NCBI RefSeq assembly: GCF_003355495.1
Contig: NZ_CP031337.1
Span: 3,097,001 to 3,161,000, forward strand
Length of the DNA stretch: 64,000 nt
Direction: 5' to 3'
From: Crenobacter cavernae
Lineage (GTDB): Bacteria > Pseudomonadota > Gammaproteobacteria > Burkholderiales > Chromobacteriaceae
Translations under genes and position numbers: made by a program
The notes under the pieces: generated by a model
Told to the model about the DNA's origin: nothing
Database searches by the model: none
What the model saw: only the letters and a program-made list of their open reading frames with translations
Shown: positions 42,119-50,018 of the stretch, one piece after another
Numbering within the stretch: position 1 is the first letter of the stretch
Layout of the letters: every line of letters starts with the position of its first letter

Positions 42119-42881
42119 GGTCGGCCGCCACAGGAATGAACTGTACCCTGTCTCCAGGTAGCAGCAGGGTGGGCGTGCAAAGAGAGGGGGCAAACAGGGG
42201 GACTTCGGTTCGGCCAATGATCTGCCAGCCACCGGGCGTGACGGTCGGGTAGATACCGGTCTGGCTGCCGCCGATGCCGACCGAACCCGCCGGTACGGCC
42301 AGTCGCGGCTCGGCGCGACGCGGAGTGACCAAGCTCTCGGGCAAGCCTCCCAGATAGGCAAAACCGGGCTGAAAACCGAGAAAGTACACAACATACTCGG
42401 CGCCACTATGCCGCGCGATGACCTCTTCTTCGTTCAGCCCGGTATGGTGCGAGACCTCACCCAGGTCGGGACCGTCTGTACCGCCATAGCTGACGGGAAT
42501 GCTCACCTCCCGCGAGGTCTCTTCAGCTTGCCCTGCTTGAAGCCACAGCGCACGCAATCGATCGAGCAGGGCTTTTCCATCGACGGACAGGGGATCAAAG
42601 ATCAGCGTCAGGTTGTTCATCCCCGGCACGATATCGATCAAGCCGGCGTCGCCATGCAGCCGGTCCGCTATCCACCAGATCCTGCGCTGACAGGGCAAGC
42701 TGGCGGGCGCACGCGAGGCCAGGACGGCGGCACGTTCCCCCATCAAGTAGAAGCGGACTTCTCCTTCCATCGCGGGACGTCCTTCAGAAGAGGAGGCGGC
42801 CTGTTTCGCGGGAAGTAGGTCGCCGTGTCCGACCATGCGAAAGCGCATCGTCGATGATTTATTTGTAAATCGTTTTTGCAT
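42111..42881 (-). CDS. pxpB: 5-oxoprolinase subunit B (KipI-like)
   Basis: Up to 256 residues. The KipI-type domain starts near residue 41 (VRFYLMGERAAVLAS) and includes IVPGMNNLTLIFDP, HTGLNEEEVIARHSG and YFLGFQPGFAYLGGLP, all conserved in PxpB. The upstream part has low similarity. An internal ATG at 42770 (MEGEVRFY) with GAAGGA nine bases before it may be the true start, giving 219 residues. It is first in pxpB-C-A. All three genes lack the chromosomal 9-mer, consistent with import by the island. Confidence 0.88.
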   Translation of the reverse strand: MQKRFTNKSSTMRFRMVGHGDLLPAKQAASSSEGRPAMEGEVRFYLMGERAAVLASRAPASLPCQRRIWWIADRLHGDAGLIDIVPGMNNLTLIFDPLSVDGKALLDRLRALWLQAGQAEETSREVSIPVSYGGTDGPDLGEVSHHTGLNEEEVIARHSGAEYVVYFLGFQPGFAYLGGLPESLVTPRRAEPRLAVPAGSVGIGGSQTGIYPTVTPGGWQIIGRTEVPLFAPSLCTPTLLLPGDRVQFIPVAADRA

Positions 42882-43083
42882 GGTTGGGCGAGAAGGGGCT
42901 TGGGTGCCTGTCTACTCGCCCGTTCCTATTTCTTGCTCCCCCTCCTGACTAATCGGTGTGCAATTGCACACATCTGCACGCCTGTTTGCATTCGATCTGA
43001 ACATCCGTTTGCATGCGACTGACCACCACCGTATTGCCTGTGGGCCGATGGGCCGAGATCGACCCGAAGCGGTCAATCGCAGG
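42882..43083. other. gap between pxpB and the cassette array
   Basis: No gene. Probably holds the pxp promoter. It contains near-repeats of GCACACATCTGCACGCCTGTTTGCA / CATCCGTTTGCATGCG (about 42961-43018), three TTTGCA-type steps that could be regulator sites. Confidence 0.4.
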
Positions 43084-43143
43084 GATAACGTCTGAATTAA
43101 GCCGCGCCGCTTTGCGGCATCGGCTTGAGTGAATTGTTATGGA
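43084..43143 (-). repeat. attC-like site 1 (after DUF1428 cassette)
   Basis: A 60-bp imperfect palindrome from GATAACG to GTTATGG with inner arms AATTAAGCCG/CGGCTTGAGT, typical of attC. It lies directly 3' of the DUF1428 gene. Confidence 0.85.
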
Positions 43144-43184
43144 GCGGCTTAGTAGAATGAAACATCATTTGAAAGTGTTAGTGC

Positions 43185-43538
43185 TCATAGATCCACGATC
43201 ATTTCGAAGCCGCCATAGATCATGCGCATACCGTCAAACGGCATCGGATTATTATCTGGCTGCAATCGTGGATCAGCCATGGCCTTCTCCATGCCGTGGT
43301 CACGTACTTTGCGCGAAGGCCAGATGATCCAGGAAAAAACAACGGTTTCATCAGGTTTGCATTTAACCGCCATGGGAAAGGAAGTGACTTTGCCCTCAGG
43401 CACATCGTCGCCCCAGCACTCGACTAACTTTAGTGCTCCATGCTCCTTGAAGACGGTAGCAGCTGCCTCCGCATGTTGCTTGTAGATTTCTTTATTTGCC
43501 GTGGGCACGGCGACGACAAACCCGTCAACGTATGACAT
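43185..43538 (-). CDS. cassette gene: DUF1428 protein
   Basis: A 117-residue soluble protein of the DUF1428 (YbaA) family. It starts with YVDGFVVAVPTANKEIYKQHA and has LKLVECWGDDVPEGKVTSFPMAV and the family ending RMIYGGFEMIVDL. These are small dimeric alpha/beta-barrel proteins of unknown function. AGGAGGATT precedes the ATG. It is the last (most 3') cassette gene of the array, with attC-like site 1 behind it. Less GC-rich than the chromosome. Confidence 0.9.
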   Translation of the reverse strand: MSYVDGFVVAVPTANKEIYKQHAEAAATVFKEHGALKLVECWGDDVPEGKVTSFPMAVKCKPDETVVFSWIIWPSRKVRDHGMEKAMADPRLQPDNNPMPFDGMRMIYGGFEMIVDL

Positions 43539-43735
43539 TTCAATCCTCCTCGATCTGCGTGGACTGTTGAATGTGTTCCAACAAACTGATCTTAGGTCAA
43601 CGCCAGATGGTCGCTACCGCTCCATAACGAATGAAAGGGACTTCCCCATCCCAAGGCTGCGGCGGAAGCCGCTGGCAGCATCAGCTGCCATGATGGAGTT
43701 TCCACACCTCATCCCTACCGCAGGAGGGGAAGTCC

Positions 43736-44755
43736 ATGACCATTATCACTTTGGGGATCGATCTCGCCCAGAATGTATTCGCTTTGCATGGCGTTGACCA
43801 AGTTGGCAAAGCCACCCTGGTCAAACCTAAAGTCCCCCGCGACCAACTGCTACCGATCATCGCCCAGCTGCCTCCTTGTCTGATCGGCATGGAAGCCTGC
43901 TCCGGCGCCCATCACTGGGCCAGGCTGTTTCAGGGTTACGGCCACACCGTCAGGCTGATGGCGCCCAAGTTCGTCGCCCCCTATCGCATGAGCGGCAAAC
44001 GTGGCAAGAACGACGCCGCTGACGCCGCCGCGATCTGCGAAGCGGTCAGCCGCCCCGCCATGCGCTTCGTGCCGGTCAAGGATGCGCATCAGCAAGCCAT
44101 GCTCTGCCTGCACCGCACCCGCCAGGGGTTGGTGACCGAGCGCACCGCCCTCTACAACCGCATCCGCGGCCTGATCGCCGAGTTCGGCATCGTGCTGCCG
44201 CAGAAGGTCGAACGCCTGCGCCACCACATCGGCGCCCACCTCGAAGACCTGCCCGGCTGGGCCAACCGCTGCATCGGCGACCTGTTGGCGCACGCCGACC
44301 GGCTGGACGAGCGCATCGCCGAGTACGACGCCGCCATGCGCGAAGCGGCCCGCCAGGACAGCCGCAGCCGACGCCTGATGCAGCTGCCCGGCATCGGCCC
44401 CACCACCGCCAGTGCGCTGCTGGCCACGCTGGGCGTCGGGCATGAGTTCGACAATGGCCGCCAGCTTGCCGCCTGGCTGGGGCTGACACCCGGTCAGTAC
44501 AGCAGCGGTGGCAAGGTCCGGCTCGGACGCATTACCAAGGCCGGCGATGCCTATCTGCGAGGCCTACTGGTGATGGGCGCCCGAGCGGTGCTGGCGGGTT
44601 TGGGGGACAAGCAGGACCGCTTCAGCCGTTGGGCCAGAAGTCTGCAGGAACGACGTGGCTACTGGAACGCGGTGGTGGCGATTGCCGCCAAGAATGCCCG
44701 GCGGGTCTGGGCGGTCTTGAAGTTTGGTGATGACTTCCGGCTGGCACCAGCCTGA
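43736..44755 (+). CDS. IS110-family transposase
   Basis: A 339-residue DEDD transposase. The N-terminal RuvC-like domain has Asp in LGIDLAQNVF, Glu in GMEACSGAHHW and the Asp pair in GKNDAADAAAI. The C-terminal transposase_20 part has LPGIGPTTASALLATLG and the serine region. AGGAGGGG precedes the ATG. It is intact and transcribed opposite to the cassette genes. Such enzymes, with RNA guides in some IS110 members, insert at specific sites; here the target is an attC. Confidence 0.95.
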   Translation: MTIITLGIDLAQNVFALHGVDQVGKATLVKPKVPRDQLLPIIAQLPPCLIGMEACSGAHHWARLFQGYGHTVRLMAPKFVAPYRMSGKRGKNDAADAAAICEAVSRPAMRFVPVKDAHQQAMLCLHRTRQGLVTERTALYNRIRGLIAEFGIVLPQKVERLRHHIGAHLEDLPGWANRCIGDLLAHADRLDERIAEYDAAMREAARQDSRSRRLMQLPGIGPTTASALLATLGVGHEFDNGRQLAAWLGLTPGQYSSGGKVRLGRITKAGDAYLRGLLVMGARAVLAGLGDKQDRFSRWARSLQERRGYWNAVVAIAAKNARRVWAVLKFGDDFRLAPA

Positions 44756-45078
44756 GTCTCGCCGCCAGCCTGGAAACCCGTCTGCAGCAAAAGGGCAACA
44801 CCATGCCGTGAATCGTGTTCTTTGCAGGACATCGCAGCGTTGATGTGAAGCGGGTTGGACCCGCGCGGGGAGTGCCTGGTTAACTCAAGGGGATGGCGTT
44901 CAATTCCGGCTAACGAATGAGGCCCCCACGCGCGTCTTTCATCAGGGTCCGGGCGAGTCGCCCAACATGACCGGTTGTAGTCTGGCAGTCCTTCACCTTC
45001 TTGCCTCGCGCTGTGGTCTTGCTGCAATGGAAGCAAACCGTTCACATCGTTATTGAAAACGATGGGGAAGCCCTTGTA
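44756..45078. other. 3' noncoding region of the IS
   Basis: No gene. About 320 bases between the transposase stop and the right inverted repeat. Long noncoding ends of this kind are normal for IS110-type elements, where they can encode the guide RNA. Confidence 0.55.
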
Positions 45079-45132
45079 GTTCGAGTTAAGGCCGCGGCTA
45101 GTCAGAGCCGTCGGCCTTCAACGAGTTGTTTG
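45079..45132 (-). repeat. attC-like site 2, interrupted by the IS
   Basis: The arms GTTAAGGCC/GGCCTTCAAC and the ending GTTGTTTGG remain here. The other terminal box, CCATAAC, is at 43622-43628 on the far side of the IS. Confidence 0.8.
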
Positions 45133-45143
45133 GTGCCGCTTCA

Positions 45144-45551
45144 CTAGAACCTATCATTGCCACTGACTCTGAGATTATTGATCTTGGTCTTGCCAAGAAT
45201 CTTCAGCAAAAGATTGCGGCACGCCCGGAGCACTGGGTATAGCACCCGAGACAATGCATGTGAGCGGAAGGCCCAGTAGGCCGCCCGGTTAAAGAAGCCC
45301 TTGTTTGTACCCATTAGCGCAAGAACATGGATTGCATCTGAGCCGTAGTAGAGTTGCGCGCCCACCTTCACGACCATGCCTTGATCAATGTCGAGGCCTG
45401 CTGCCGTTATTTCCTCCATGATGGGTCCGCCATCTCTGGCATCAACGAGCACAAGCCGACCGACTGATTCGCGAATACGAACTAAATTGCAGTAGTAGTC
45501 ACAAGCAGGACACTGCTTGTCATAGACAAGTAAGACCTCTTGCTCACTCAT
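45144..45551 (-). CDS. cassette gene: DCC1-like thiol-disulfide oxidoreductase (DUF393)
   Basis: A 135-residue protein with the DUF393 start VLLVYDKQCPACDYYC (CPxC redox-type motif at about residues 14-17). Family segments VLVDARDGG and GSDAIHVLALMG follow, then a hydrophobic C-terminus. The family is thought to be thiol-active but lacks a firm function. Its attC (site 2) was split by the IS. Confidence 0.85.
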   Translation of the reverse strand: MSEQEVLLVYDKQCPACDYYCNLVRIRESVGRLVLVDARDGGPIMEEITAAGLDIDQGMVVKVGAQLYYGSDAIHVLALMGTNKGFFNRAAYWAFRSHALSRVLYPVLRACRNLLLKILGKTKINNLRVSGNDRF

Positions 45552-45575
45552 TGCCTATTCCTGCCCATAAGCGGC

Positions 45576-45653
45576 ACCTAACGCCCCAGCTCAGCCGCGG
45601 GCTTGCCGGAGCGAAGCGGAGGCAAGACCGTCGGCTGGAGCGCCTTGTTAGGC
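45576..45653 (-). repeat. attC-like site 3
   Basis: A 78-bp imperfect palindrome, CACCTAACG to TTGTTAGGC, with arms CTCAGCCG/CGGCTGGAG and inner GCTTGCC/GGCAAGAC. Confidence 0.92.
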
Positions 45654-45656
45654 CCG

Positions 45657-46121
45657 CTACAGCGACAAACTGTAGGCATAAAACTTGGTGTCACGAACCC
45701 ACCCCTGAGAAACATACAAAGCCTGTGCTGTTTCATTGTCTGTGGCTGTGGACAGAGACAAACGAACCGCCCCGACAGAACGGCCAAATTGTGCCGCAGC
45801 CTGCAACAGTTTGATGCCAACACCGCCGCGCCGCGCCTCTGTTGCTACAAAGAGGTCGTTGAGGATGAACGTGCGTGCTGCTGAAACAGACGAGAACGTG
45901 GGGTAAAGCTGAGTAAACCCAACTGCTATGCCGTTGGGCTGTGCGGCAATGAAAATGACGGACTGGTTGTGCTCGAACCGCTCCAGCAGAAATGCGCGAG
46001 CCAACGCAATGTCACTGGGCTTGCCATAAAACTGCCGATAACCGTCGAAGAGAGGCGCCAAAGCCTCAAGGTCTGCGACCGAAGCCTGCCGCACTTGGAT
46101 GGTGGCTGCTGAAATGCTCAT
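45657..46121 (-). CDS. cassette gene: GNAT acetyltransferase
   Basis: A 154-residue N-acetyltransferase. The acetyl-CoA loop is in LFVATEARRGGVGIKLLQAAAQFGRS (R/Q-x-x-G-x-G/A type), with the usual C-terminal NETAQALYVSQGWVRD. No antibiotic-specific subfamily is recognised. The ORF ends 4 bases before attC-like site 3, as in compact cassettes. Confidence 0.9.
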   Translation of the reverse strand: MSISAATIQVRQASVADLEALAPLFDGYRQFYGKPSDIALARAFLLERFEHNQSVIFIAAQPNGIAVGFTQLYPTFSSVSAARTFILNDLFVATEARRGGVGIKLLQAAAQFGRSVGAVRLSLSTATDNETAQALYVSQGWVRDTKFYAYSLSL

Positions 46122-46130
46122 GCTTTTAAG

Positions 46131-46207
46131 GGCCTAACGATTAAGCTAAGGGGCCGCGGAACGCGGTCCCAGCGAACGAAGTGAGCGCTTTGAGCGCATT
46201 GTTAGGT
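46131..46207 (-). repeat. attC-like site 4
   Basis: A 77-bp palindromic site, GGCCTAACG to GTTAGGT, with inner arms GGGGCCGCGGAACGCGGTCCC and AGCG-type repeats. Confidence 0.92.
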
Positions 46208-46214
46208 GCCGGCT

Positions 46215-46646
46215 TCACAGCATTGACCAGACTTGCGTAAGGCCAAAGAGATGGACGATTCCGTAGCCGCAACAAATTGCGGAACTCCATAAGAGAAAAG
46301 GGGTTGTTTTCTCTCGGGCAATAACGAGTAAAGGGACAATAGCAAGACCGCGCACCAAATAAATGACGGTGATAACACTGAGCCCAAACTTAAGCAGCGG
46401 AAGCGTTTGAATTACGCCAGCCCCTGAGAGGGCGTAGGCTGCCCACACGCTGAGGACGAGAGCAATGCCGGTGGTAACAATGGCTGGATACCAACGTCCG
46501 GCAGCGGCGGCTAATGCCATACGTTCGCCGGCGCCGAAGAAGCGATACCACTGAGAGCCGCCAAAGATAATAGCGACGTGAAGCAGCGCAGCGATTGCGC
46601 TCAAGCCTGCCGCAACGATTAGCCAAGTGTTGTATGGAATGGGCAT
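46215..46646 (-). CDS. cassette gene: four-helix membrane protein
   Basis: A 143-residue protein with four predicted membrane helices (about 10-30, 48-72, 82-104, 110-135) and short loops. Family not recognised with certainty; similar small four-helix proteins are common in environmental cassettes. The ATG at 46646 (MPIPYNTW) is preferred over the upstream frame, which runs into the attC boundary. Confidence 0.75.
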   Translation of the reverse strand: MPIPYNTWLIVAAGLSAIAALLHVAIIFGGSQWYRFFGAGERMALAAAAGRWYPAIVTTGIALVLSVWAAYALSGAGVIQTLPLLKFGLSVITVIYLVRGLAIVPLLVIAREKTTPFLLWSSAICCGYGIVHLFGLTQVWSML

Positions 46647-46667
46647 GGTGGTGCGGCGCCTCCTTGG

Positions 46668-46755
46668 CACCTAACGCCTAAGTTAAGGGGCGTTTCGCGC
46701 TACGCGCGGAACGTCCCAGCGCCCTTTAGGGCGCGCCTTCAACGCTCTGTTAGCA
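46668..46755 (-). repeat. attC-like site 5
   Basis: An 88-bp site, CACCTAACG to TGTTAGCA, with arms AGTTAAGGGGCG/CGCGCCTTCAAC and an internal GCGCTACGCGC-type hairpin. Confidence 0.92.
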
Positions 46756-46771
46756 CATTATTCCGGACAGC

Positions 46772-47398
46772 TCACTTTAATTTTATGACTTCCCGGCACA
46801 TCTCATCATAAAGCTTAGGAGGCTCATTTATTTTATAAATTTCAGCGCAAATCTTTATATTACTTTCTATAGCAGGAATTGAAGGCTTACCGCATGCCAC
46901 ATATTTTTGCGGAACTCTTGTTTCAGCTAAGGAACTACCCATATTCAATTCAGAAATACACATTTCTAAAATTCTTTTTTCCTGAGGCAAATTATAATTA
47001 AATATTGGCGCATAGAACTTACCTGGCTTAGCATTAAATTTAATATCATAGTGACCCTTGAAGTTTTTTGTCTTCAGAGAAACTACATTCGGCGCAATGA
47101 CCCACAAAAATACATCTTCATAGTCATCAAACGTTACCCTAACCTCTACATCACCGGGGACCATTGAAATGTATGGTCCAAATGGGATTTCAGAAAAATA
47201 TTCTCTCAAAATTTTTCCATTTAGGTGAGTAGTTAGTATTGAGGGTCCATTGAAGTCCCCACGATTATTAGGGGAGTACACCGCAACTTCATTGATTGGG
47301 CGTTCTGGCCCTGTATAACTTTTGCTGATGTTTGGTGTCGAACAGCCAACGGAAACGAACACCATAAAAGAGATACAAATAGATCGAAGATGTAACAT
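46772..47398 (-). CDS. cassette gene: AT-rich lipoprotein of unknown function
   Basis: A 208-residue protein with a lipoprotein signal (lipobox SVGC, Cys19). The segment AVYSPNNRGDFNGPSI and several aromatic residues follow; no catalytic motif is seen. It is strikingly AT-rich compared with every neighbour, including other cassettes, so it comes from a very different donor. Six cysteines in the mature part may form disulfides. Function unknown. Confidence 0.8.
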   Translation of the reverse strand: MLHLRSICISFMVFVSVGCSTPNISKSYTGPERPINEVAVYSPNNRGDFNGPSILTTHLNGKILREYFSEIPFGPYISMVPGDVEVRVTFDDYEDVFLWVIAPNVVSLKTKNFKGHYDIKFNAKPGKFYAPIFNYNLPQEKRILEMCISELNMGSSLAETRVPQKYVACGKPSIPAIESNIKICAEIYKINEPPKLYDEMCREVIKLK

Positions 47399-47410
47399 TT
47401 ACCTTCCTAC

Positions 47411-47498
47411 TGCTAACGCCTAAATTAAGGGGCGGGGAAAAGCGGCACGCTTTTGCCCGTCCCAGCCGCGCAGCGGCGACTTGAATGAGTTGTTAGGC
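47411..47498 (-). repeat. attC-like site 6
   Basis: An 88-bp site, TGCTAACG to TTGTTAGGC, with arms AATTAAGGGGCGGG/GTCGCC..GACTTGAAT and inner AAAAGC/GCTTTT. Confidence 0.92.
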
Positions 47499-47805
47499 TG
47501 GCTCCAGCGCCAAAACCCTCGGCCAACCCGACACGCTTTCCAGCCCGGCGCGACCGGAAAACCAAGACCCCACACCGCCACGCATTAATTGCTGACGACC
47601 ACCGGCACCAGCCAATGCGACCACCGGCAAAGCCCAACACCACGAAAGACCATCGGCTGGAACCGGGACCGACGTTGCCTCGGCCTACCGTGCCAGCCGA
47701 CCCCGAATTGACGGCCTGGACTGGGACCGGCGTACCCCTCGGCCAACCTTTTACGCCGACCACGAACGAAGGCCTCAACGTTGGCCGAGCTGCTTAAAAA
47801 GAAAA
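47499..47805. other. cassette without a convincing gene, chromosome-like composition
   Basis: About 300 bases between attC-like site 6 and the degenerate site 7. It is GC-rich and carries three exact copies of the chromosomal 9-mer (47518, 47738, 47781) plus a variant CCTCGGCCTACCGT. Frames on both strands (for example 47425-47778 minus) have odd composition and overlap attC, so I do not call them. This looks like captured host chromosomal DNA. Confidence 0.6.
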
Positions 47806-47825
47806 CGCCTAACTATTAATTAGGC
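47806..47825 (-). repeat. degenerate attC or attI-like site 7
   Basis: On the minus strand GCCTAATTAATAGTTAGGCG: both terminal boxes are nearly abutted, with no central arm. The same core TTAATAGTTAGGCG recurs at 51077-51090. Confidence 0.55.
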
Positions 47826-47854
47826 CGCACCTCATTTAATATGACTGCGGAAAA

Positions 47855-48961
47855 TCATTTCTTAAGAATAACCTCGAGAATTGAATTGAGGGCTTGTAGC
47901 TCGTCCTTTTGAAGTTTCTTCGATTCAAGAATCTCCGTTGTCTCTCCGCTATTTAGTATTCCTTGCTGAACACAAAGCGCTCTAAGTTTCACCAAGTCCA
48001 AAGGATCATATTTGCGCTCGTTGTCTGCCAGCAATCCAAGCAGGACTATTAGATCGTGTCTCGACCTTACCATGTTTTCGTAGTAACGATATTCATCCAT
48101 CCCTGAACGGTACTGGCGCAAGAAGAAGAATGCAATGAGCTCTACAAAGGTGAGGCCAGTTATGCTAATAATAATCTTCGTCGTCAAGACTGAAGTCGGC
48201 AAGCTAAAGACGCCATGAGAGAAAGAGACCGAGAAGAATCCGAGACCAGCAAAGGCGATAAGTACCCCTACGACAAGATAGATGCCAGCCCTAGAGTAAA
48301 CACTGCGAGCGACTTGCTCCAAGCGAAGCGCCTGTCGCTTCAGCGTTATAAGCGGCCCGAAATCATGAGATTTTATGGCGTTCGGTTTTTCGAAATTGCC
48401 CGGCGAGATTTCAGATTCGTCCATGCTAGCACCGCGTGAGAGCAAATTGAAAAGCACGCTTAGGGGGTAGGCGCCATATATGTGAAAAAAGGCGTAAGGG
48501 AAAAGAAAGAAGAGTCCTCCGATAATGAGGTCTGAGTAATATTCTCTGAGGAAGTAGGAAGATTGATCAGGATGGCGGAATAAGAGAATCGCCACACGTC
48601 CCAAGGCGAGCGTTCCAATAGCTATCCATGGGAGAGGTTCGGCGGCGACTTTCTTAACACCGAGCATTGGATTTGCCCGTGACTCAGTCTCCTGCGGGTC
48701 TACTTCGTCGAATGAGGCAGAGTTCTTTCCACGAGAGAAAAGGAGTGTCAGGGGTGGCGCCCCCAGAGCCTGAAAGAAGACGATTGGAACCAATAAGAGT
48801 AAGACGGTGACAACAATTCGTACGCCGTGCCCTTCAACAAAGCGAGCAAAGTCGTCGTAGTAAGAGGTCGATAGCAGAACGACGTTGTAGAGGGCTGCAG
48901 CGCCCCATGCGTACACTTCTAGCAATGCGCGGCGTCGGCGTTTGGCTTGGTTGGTACTCAT
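47855..48961 (-). CDS. cassette gene: multi-pass membrane protein, unknown
   Basis: A 368-residue protein with about six hydrophobic helices in pairs (around 17-36, 49-68, 113-130, 142-166, 229-252, 262-280) and soluble linkers. The C-terminal ~75 residues look helical and cytoplasmic (EYRYYENMVRSRHDLIVLLGLLADNERKY region). No family recognised. Unusually long for a cassette gene. Moderately AT-rich relative to the chromosome. Confidence 0.8.
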   Translation of the reverse strand: MSTNQAKRRRRALLEVYAWGAAALYNVVLLSTSYYDDFARFVEGHGVRIVVTVLLLLVPIVFFQALGAPPLTLLFSRGKNSASFDEVDPQETESRANPMLGVKKVAAEPLPWIAIGTLALGRVAILLFRHPDQSSYFLREYYSDLIIGGLFFLFPYAFFHIYGAYPLSVLFNLLSRGASMDESEISPGNFEKPNAIKSHDFGPLITLKRQALRLEQVARSVYSRAGIYLVVGVLIAFAGLGFFSVSFSHGVFSLPTSVLTTKIIISITGLTFVELIAFFFLRQYRSGMDEYRYYENMVRSRHDLIVLLGLLADNERKYDPLDLVKLRALCVQQGILNSGETTEILESKKLQKDELQALNSILEVILKK

Positions 48962-48985
48962 GCAGACTCTCGGTGCTGGCTGTGG

Positions 48986-49074
48986 GGCCTAACGATTAAG
49001 CTAACAGGCGAGCAAAAGCGTAGCTTTTGCGAGTCCAGTGAGCGGAGCGAACGGTGTTGAGCGCATTGTTAGGC
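48986..49074 (-). repeat. attC-like site 8
   Basis: An 89-bp site, GGCCTAACG to TTGTTAGGC, with inner hairpin GCAAAAGC/GCTTTTGC and arms AGCGGAGCG. Confidence 0.92.
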
Positions 49075-49105
49075 ATACATTACTCCGCTGCCTGATATTT
49101 AGGCG

Positions 49106-49591
49106 TCACTGGCGACTCCGAATGGAGTCAATGACGTCAACAACATATTGCTGATTAAACCCTGCGACGAATGCCCAGAAGAGAAGCTTCGCGTAGGCAG
49201 CTGGACCATCCGCATGCTGATGAAAGATTGCCCCAAAATCTTCCGGTGCCGCACCGGAGTCATTGACGATGTTGGGAAAGAGCTCGCCTCTGATGATCCC
49301 CGAGATGAACAATGTATAGAGCACACAAGCCAAGATGCCGCCGACGAAGGATGGCACGATGAGTCCCAGCCATGAGGTGGAAAGTTCAACTACCTCTTGG
49401 TCTTTTAGCCCGCTAAGGCTCCGATGTATCCCTACATACCCACCGACGTTTCCGGCAATAAATGTAAGTAGTGGCACCGTGAATGGGCCGCCAAGTAGCG
49501 AAAGTGGAATGGATATCCCCAGCAGCAGCACGAAGATCAGAAGCAATTTGCGCCAGATAACGGATAGTGCCTGTTGACGTGTCATGTTCAT
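49106..49591 (-). CDS. cassette gene: small membrane protein, unknown
   Basis: A 161-residue protein with four hydrophobic stretches (about 14-33, 36-54, 72-96, 130-148) and a loop containing NDSGAAPEDFGAIFHQHADG. Family not recognised. The start MNMTRQQAL lies close to attC-like site 9, as usual for cassette genes. Confidence 0.75.
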   Translation of the reverse strand: MNMTRQQALSVIWRKLLLIFVLLLGISIPLSLLGGPFTVPLLTFIAGNVGGYVGIHRSLSGLKDQEVVELSTSWLGLIVPSFVGGILACVLYTLFISGIIRGELFPNIVNDSGAAPEDFGAIFHQHADGPAAYAKLLFWAFVAGFNQQYVVDVIDSIRSRQ

Positions 49592-49607
49592 TCTCCCTTG
49601 TTGTGAC

Positions 49608-49666
49608 GCCTAACGGTTGAATTCAGCGGCCCGCTTTAGCGGGTCCGCTGGAATGACTTGTTAGCA
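49608..49666 (-). repeat. attC-like site 9
   Basis: A compact 59-bp site, CGCCTAACG to TTGTTAGCA, with the perfect arms AGCGGCCCGCT/AGCGGGTCCGCT. Confidence 0.93.
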
Positions 49667-49925
49667 ACTTAACACCTAGCTTTCTCCATGAGCCAGAAGC
49701 TCTATCAGGCAGTTCTAGAGCCCATATCGACTTGCATGCTGAACACTCATAAAACTGCACAATCCCAGGAGGAAATAATGGTTCACGCCGAAAAACCGGG
49801 TTTCTTAGCTCAACTAACCAGGATTTTTCGACCGCCTTGTCAACCGCTGAGCAACATGCCTCCCGGCTACCAACAAAATTAAGATCTGACTTGTCGTAAA
49901 TGTGAGTGCAGCGGCATTCGTACAT
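49623..49925 (-). CDS. cassette gene: small cysteine-rich protein (100 aa)
   Basis: A 100-residue protein with cysteine pairs ECRCTH near the N-terminus, EACCS, and YECSACKSIW, suggesting a zinc-binding site. The last ~15 residues are encoded inside attC-like site 9, common when cassettes are recombined. No family recognised. Confidence 0.65.
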   Translation of the reverse strand: MYECRCTHIYDKSDLNFVGSREACCSAVDKAVEKSWLVELRNPVFRREPLFPPGIVQFYECSACKSIWALELPDRASGSWRKLGVKLLTSHSSGPAKAGR

Positions 49926-49928
49926 GAC

Positions 49929-50014
49929 TGCTAACGCCCAAGTTAAGGGGCGGGCTGCGCCCTGCGCGGACCGTCCCAGCGCCCAAAGGGCGCGCCTTCA
50001 ACGACTTGTTAGCA
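49929..50014 (-). repeat. attC-like site 10
   Basis: An 86-bp site, TGCTAACG to TTGTTAGCA, nearly the same as site 5 in its arms (AGTTAAGGGGCG/CGCGCCTTCAAC), suggesting a common origin of the two cassettes. Confidence 0.93.
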
Positions 50015-50018
50015 CCTT

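Larger units (their letters stand above)
43629..45078 (+). mobile_element. IS110/IS1111-type insertion sequence inside an attC site
   Basis: About 1.45 kb. Subterminal inverted repeats GGGACTTCCCCATC (43637-43650) and GATGGGGAAGCCC (45061-45073) enclose the transposase gene and about 300 bases of 3' noncoding DNA. The flanks CCATAAC(G) on the left and GTTCGAGTTAAGGCC on the right rejoin into a normal attC end (minus strand TCGAAC|GTTATGG), so insertion was precisely between the L' and R' boxes. No target duplication is evident. This matches the IS1111-attC subgroup. Confidence 0.85.

Noticed and set aside
47425..47778. 117-residue minus-strand frame across a cassette and attC-like site 6
   Set aside because: Runs through most of the attC, has skewed composition (Gly, Arg, Val) and contains motif copies in unfavourable frames; likely chance in GC-rich DNA.
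47615..47797. 60-residue plus-strand frame in the same cassette
   Set aside because: Against the direction of the array, Pro/Thr-rich, no start signal.
49688..49882. plus-strand frame opposite the 100-residue cassette gene
   Set aside because: Shadow of the minus-strand gene; lacks a ribosome-binding site and ignores cassette orientation.
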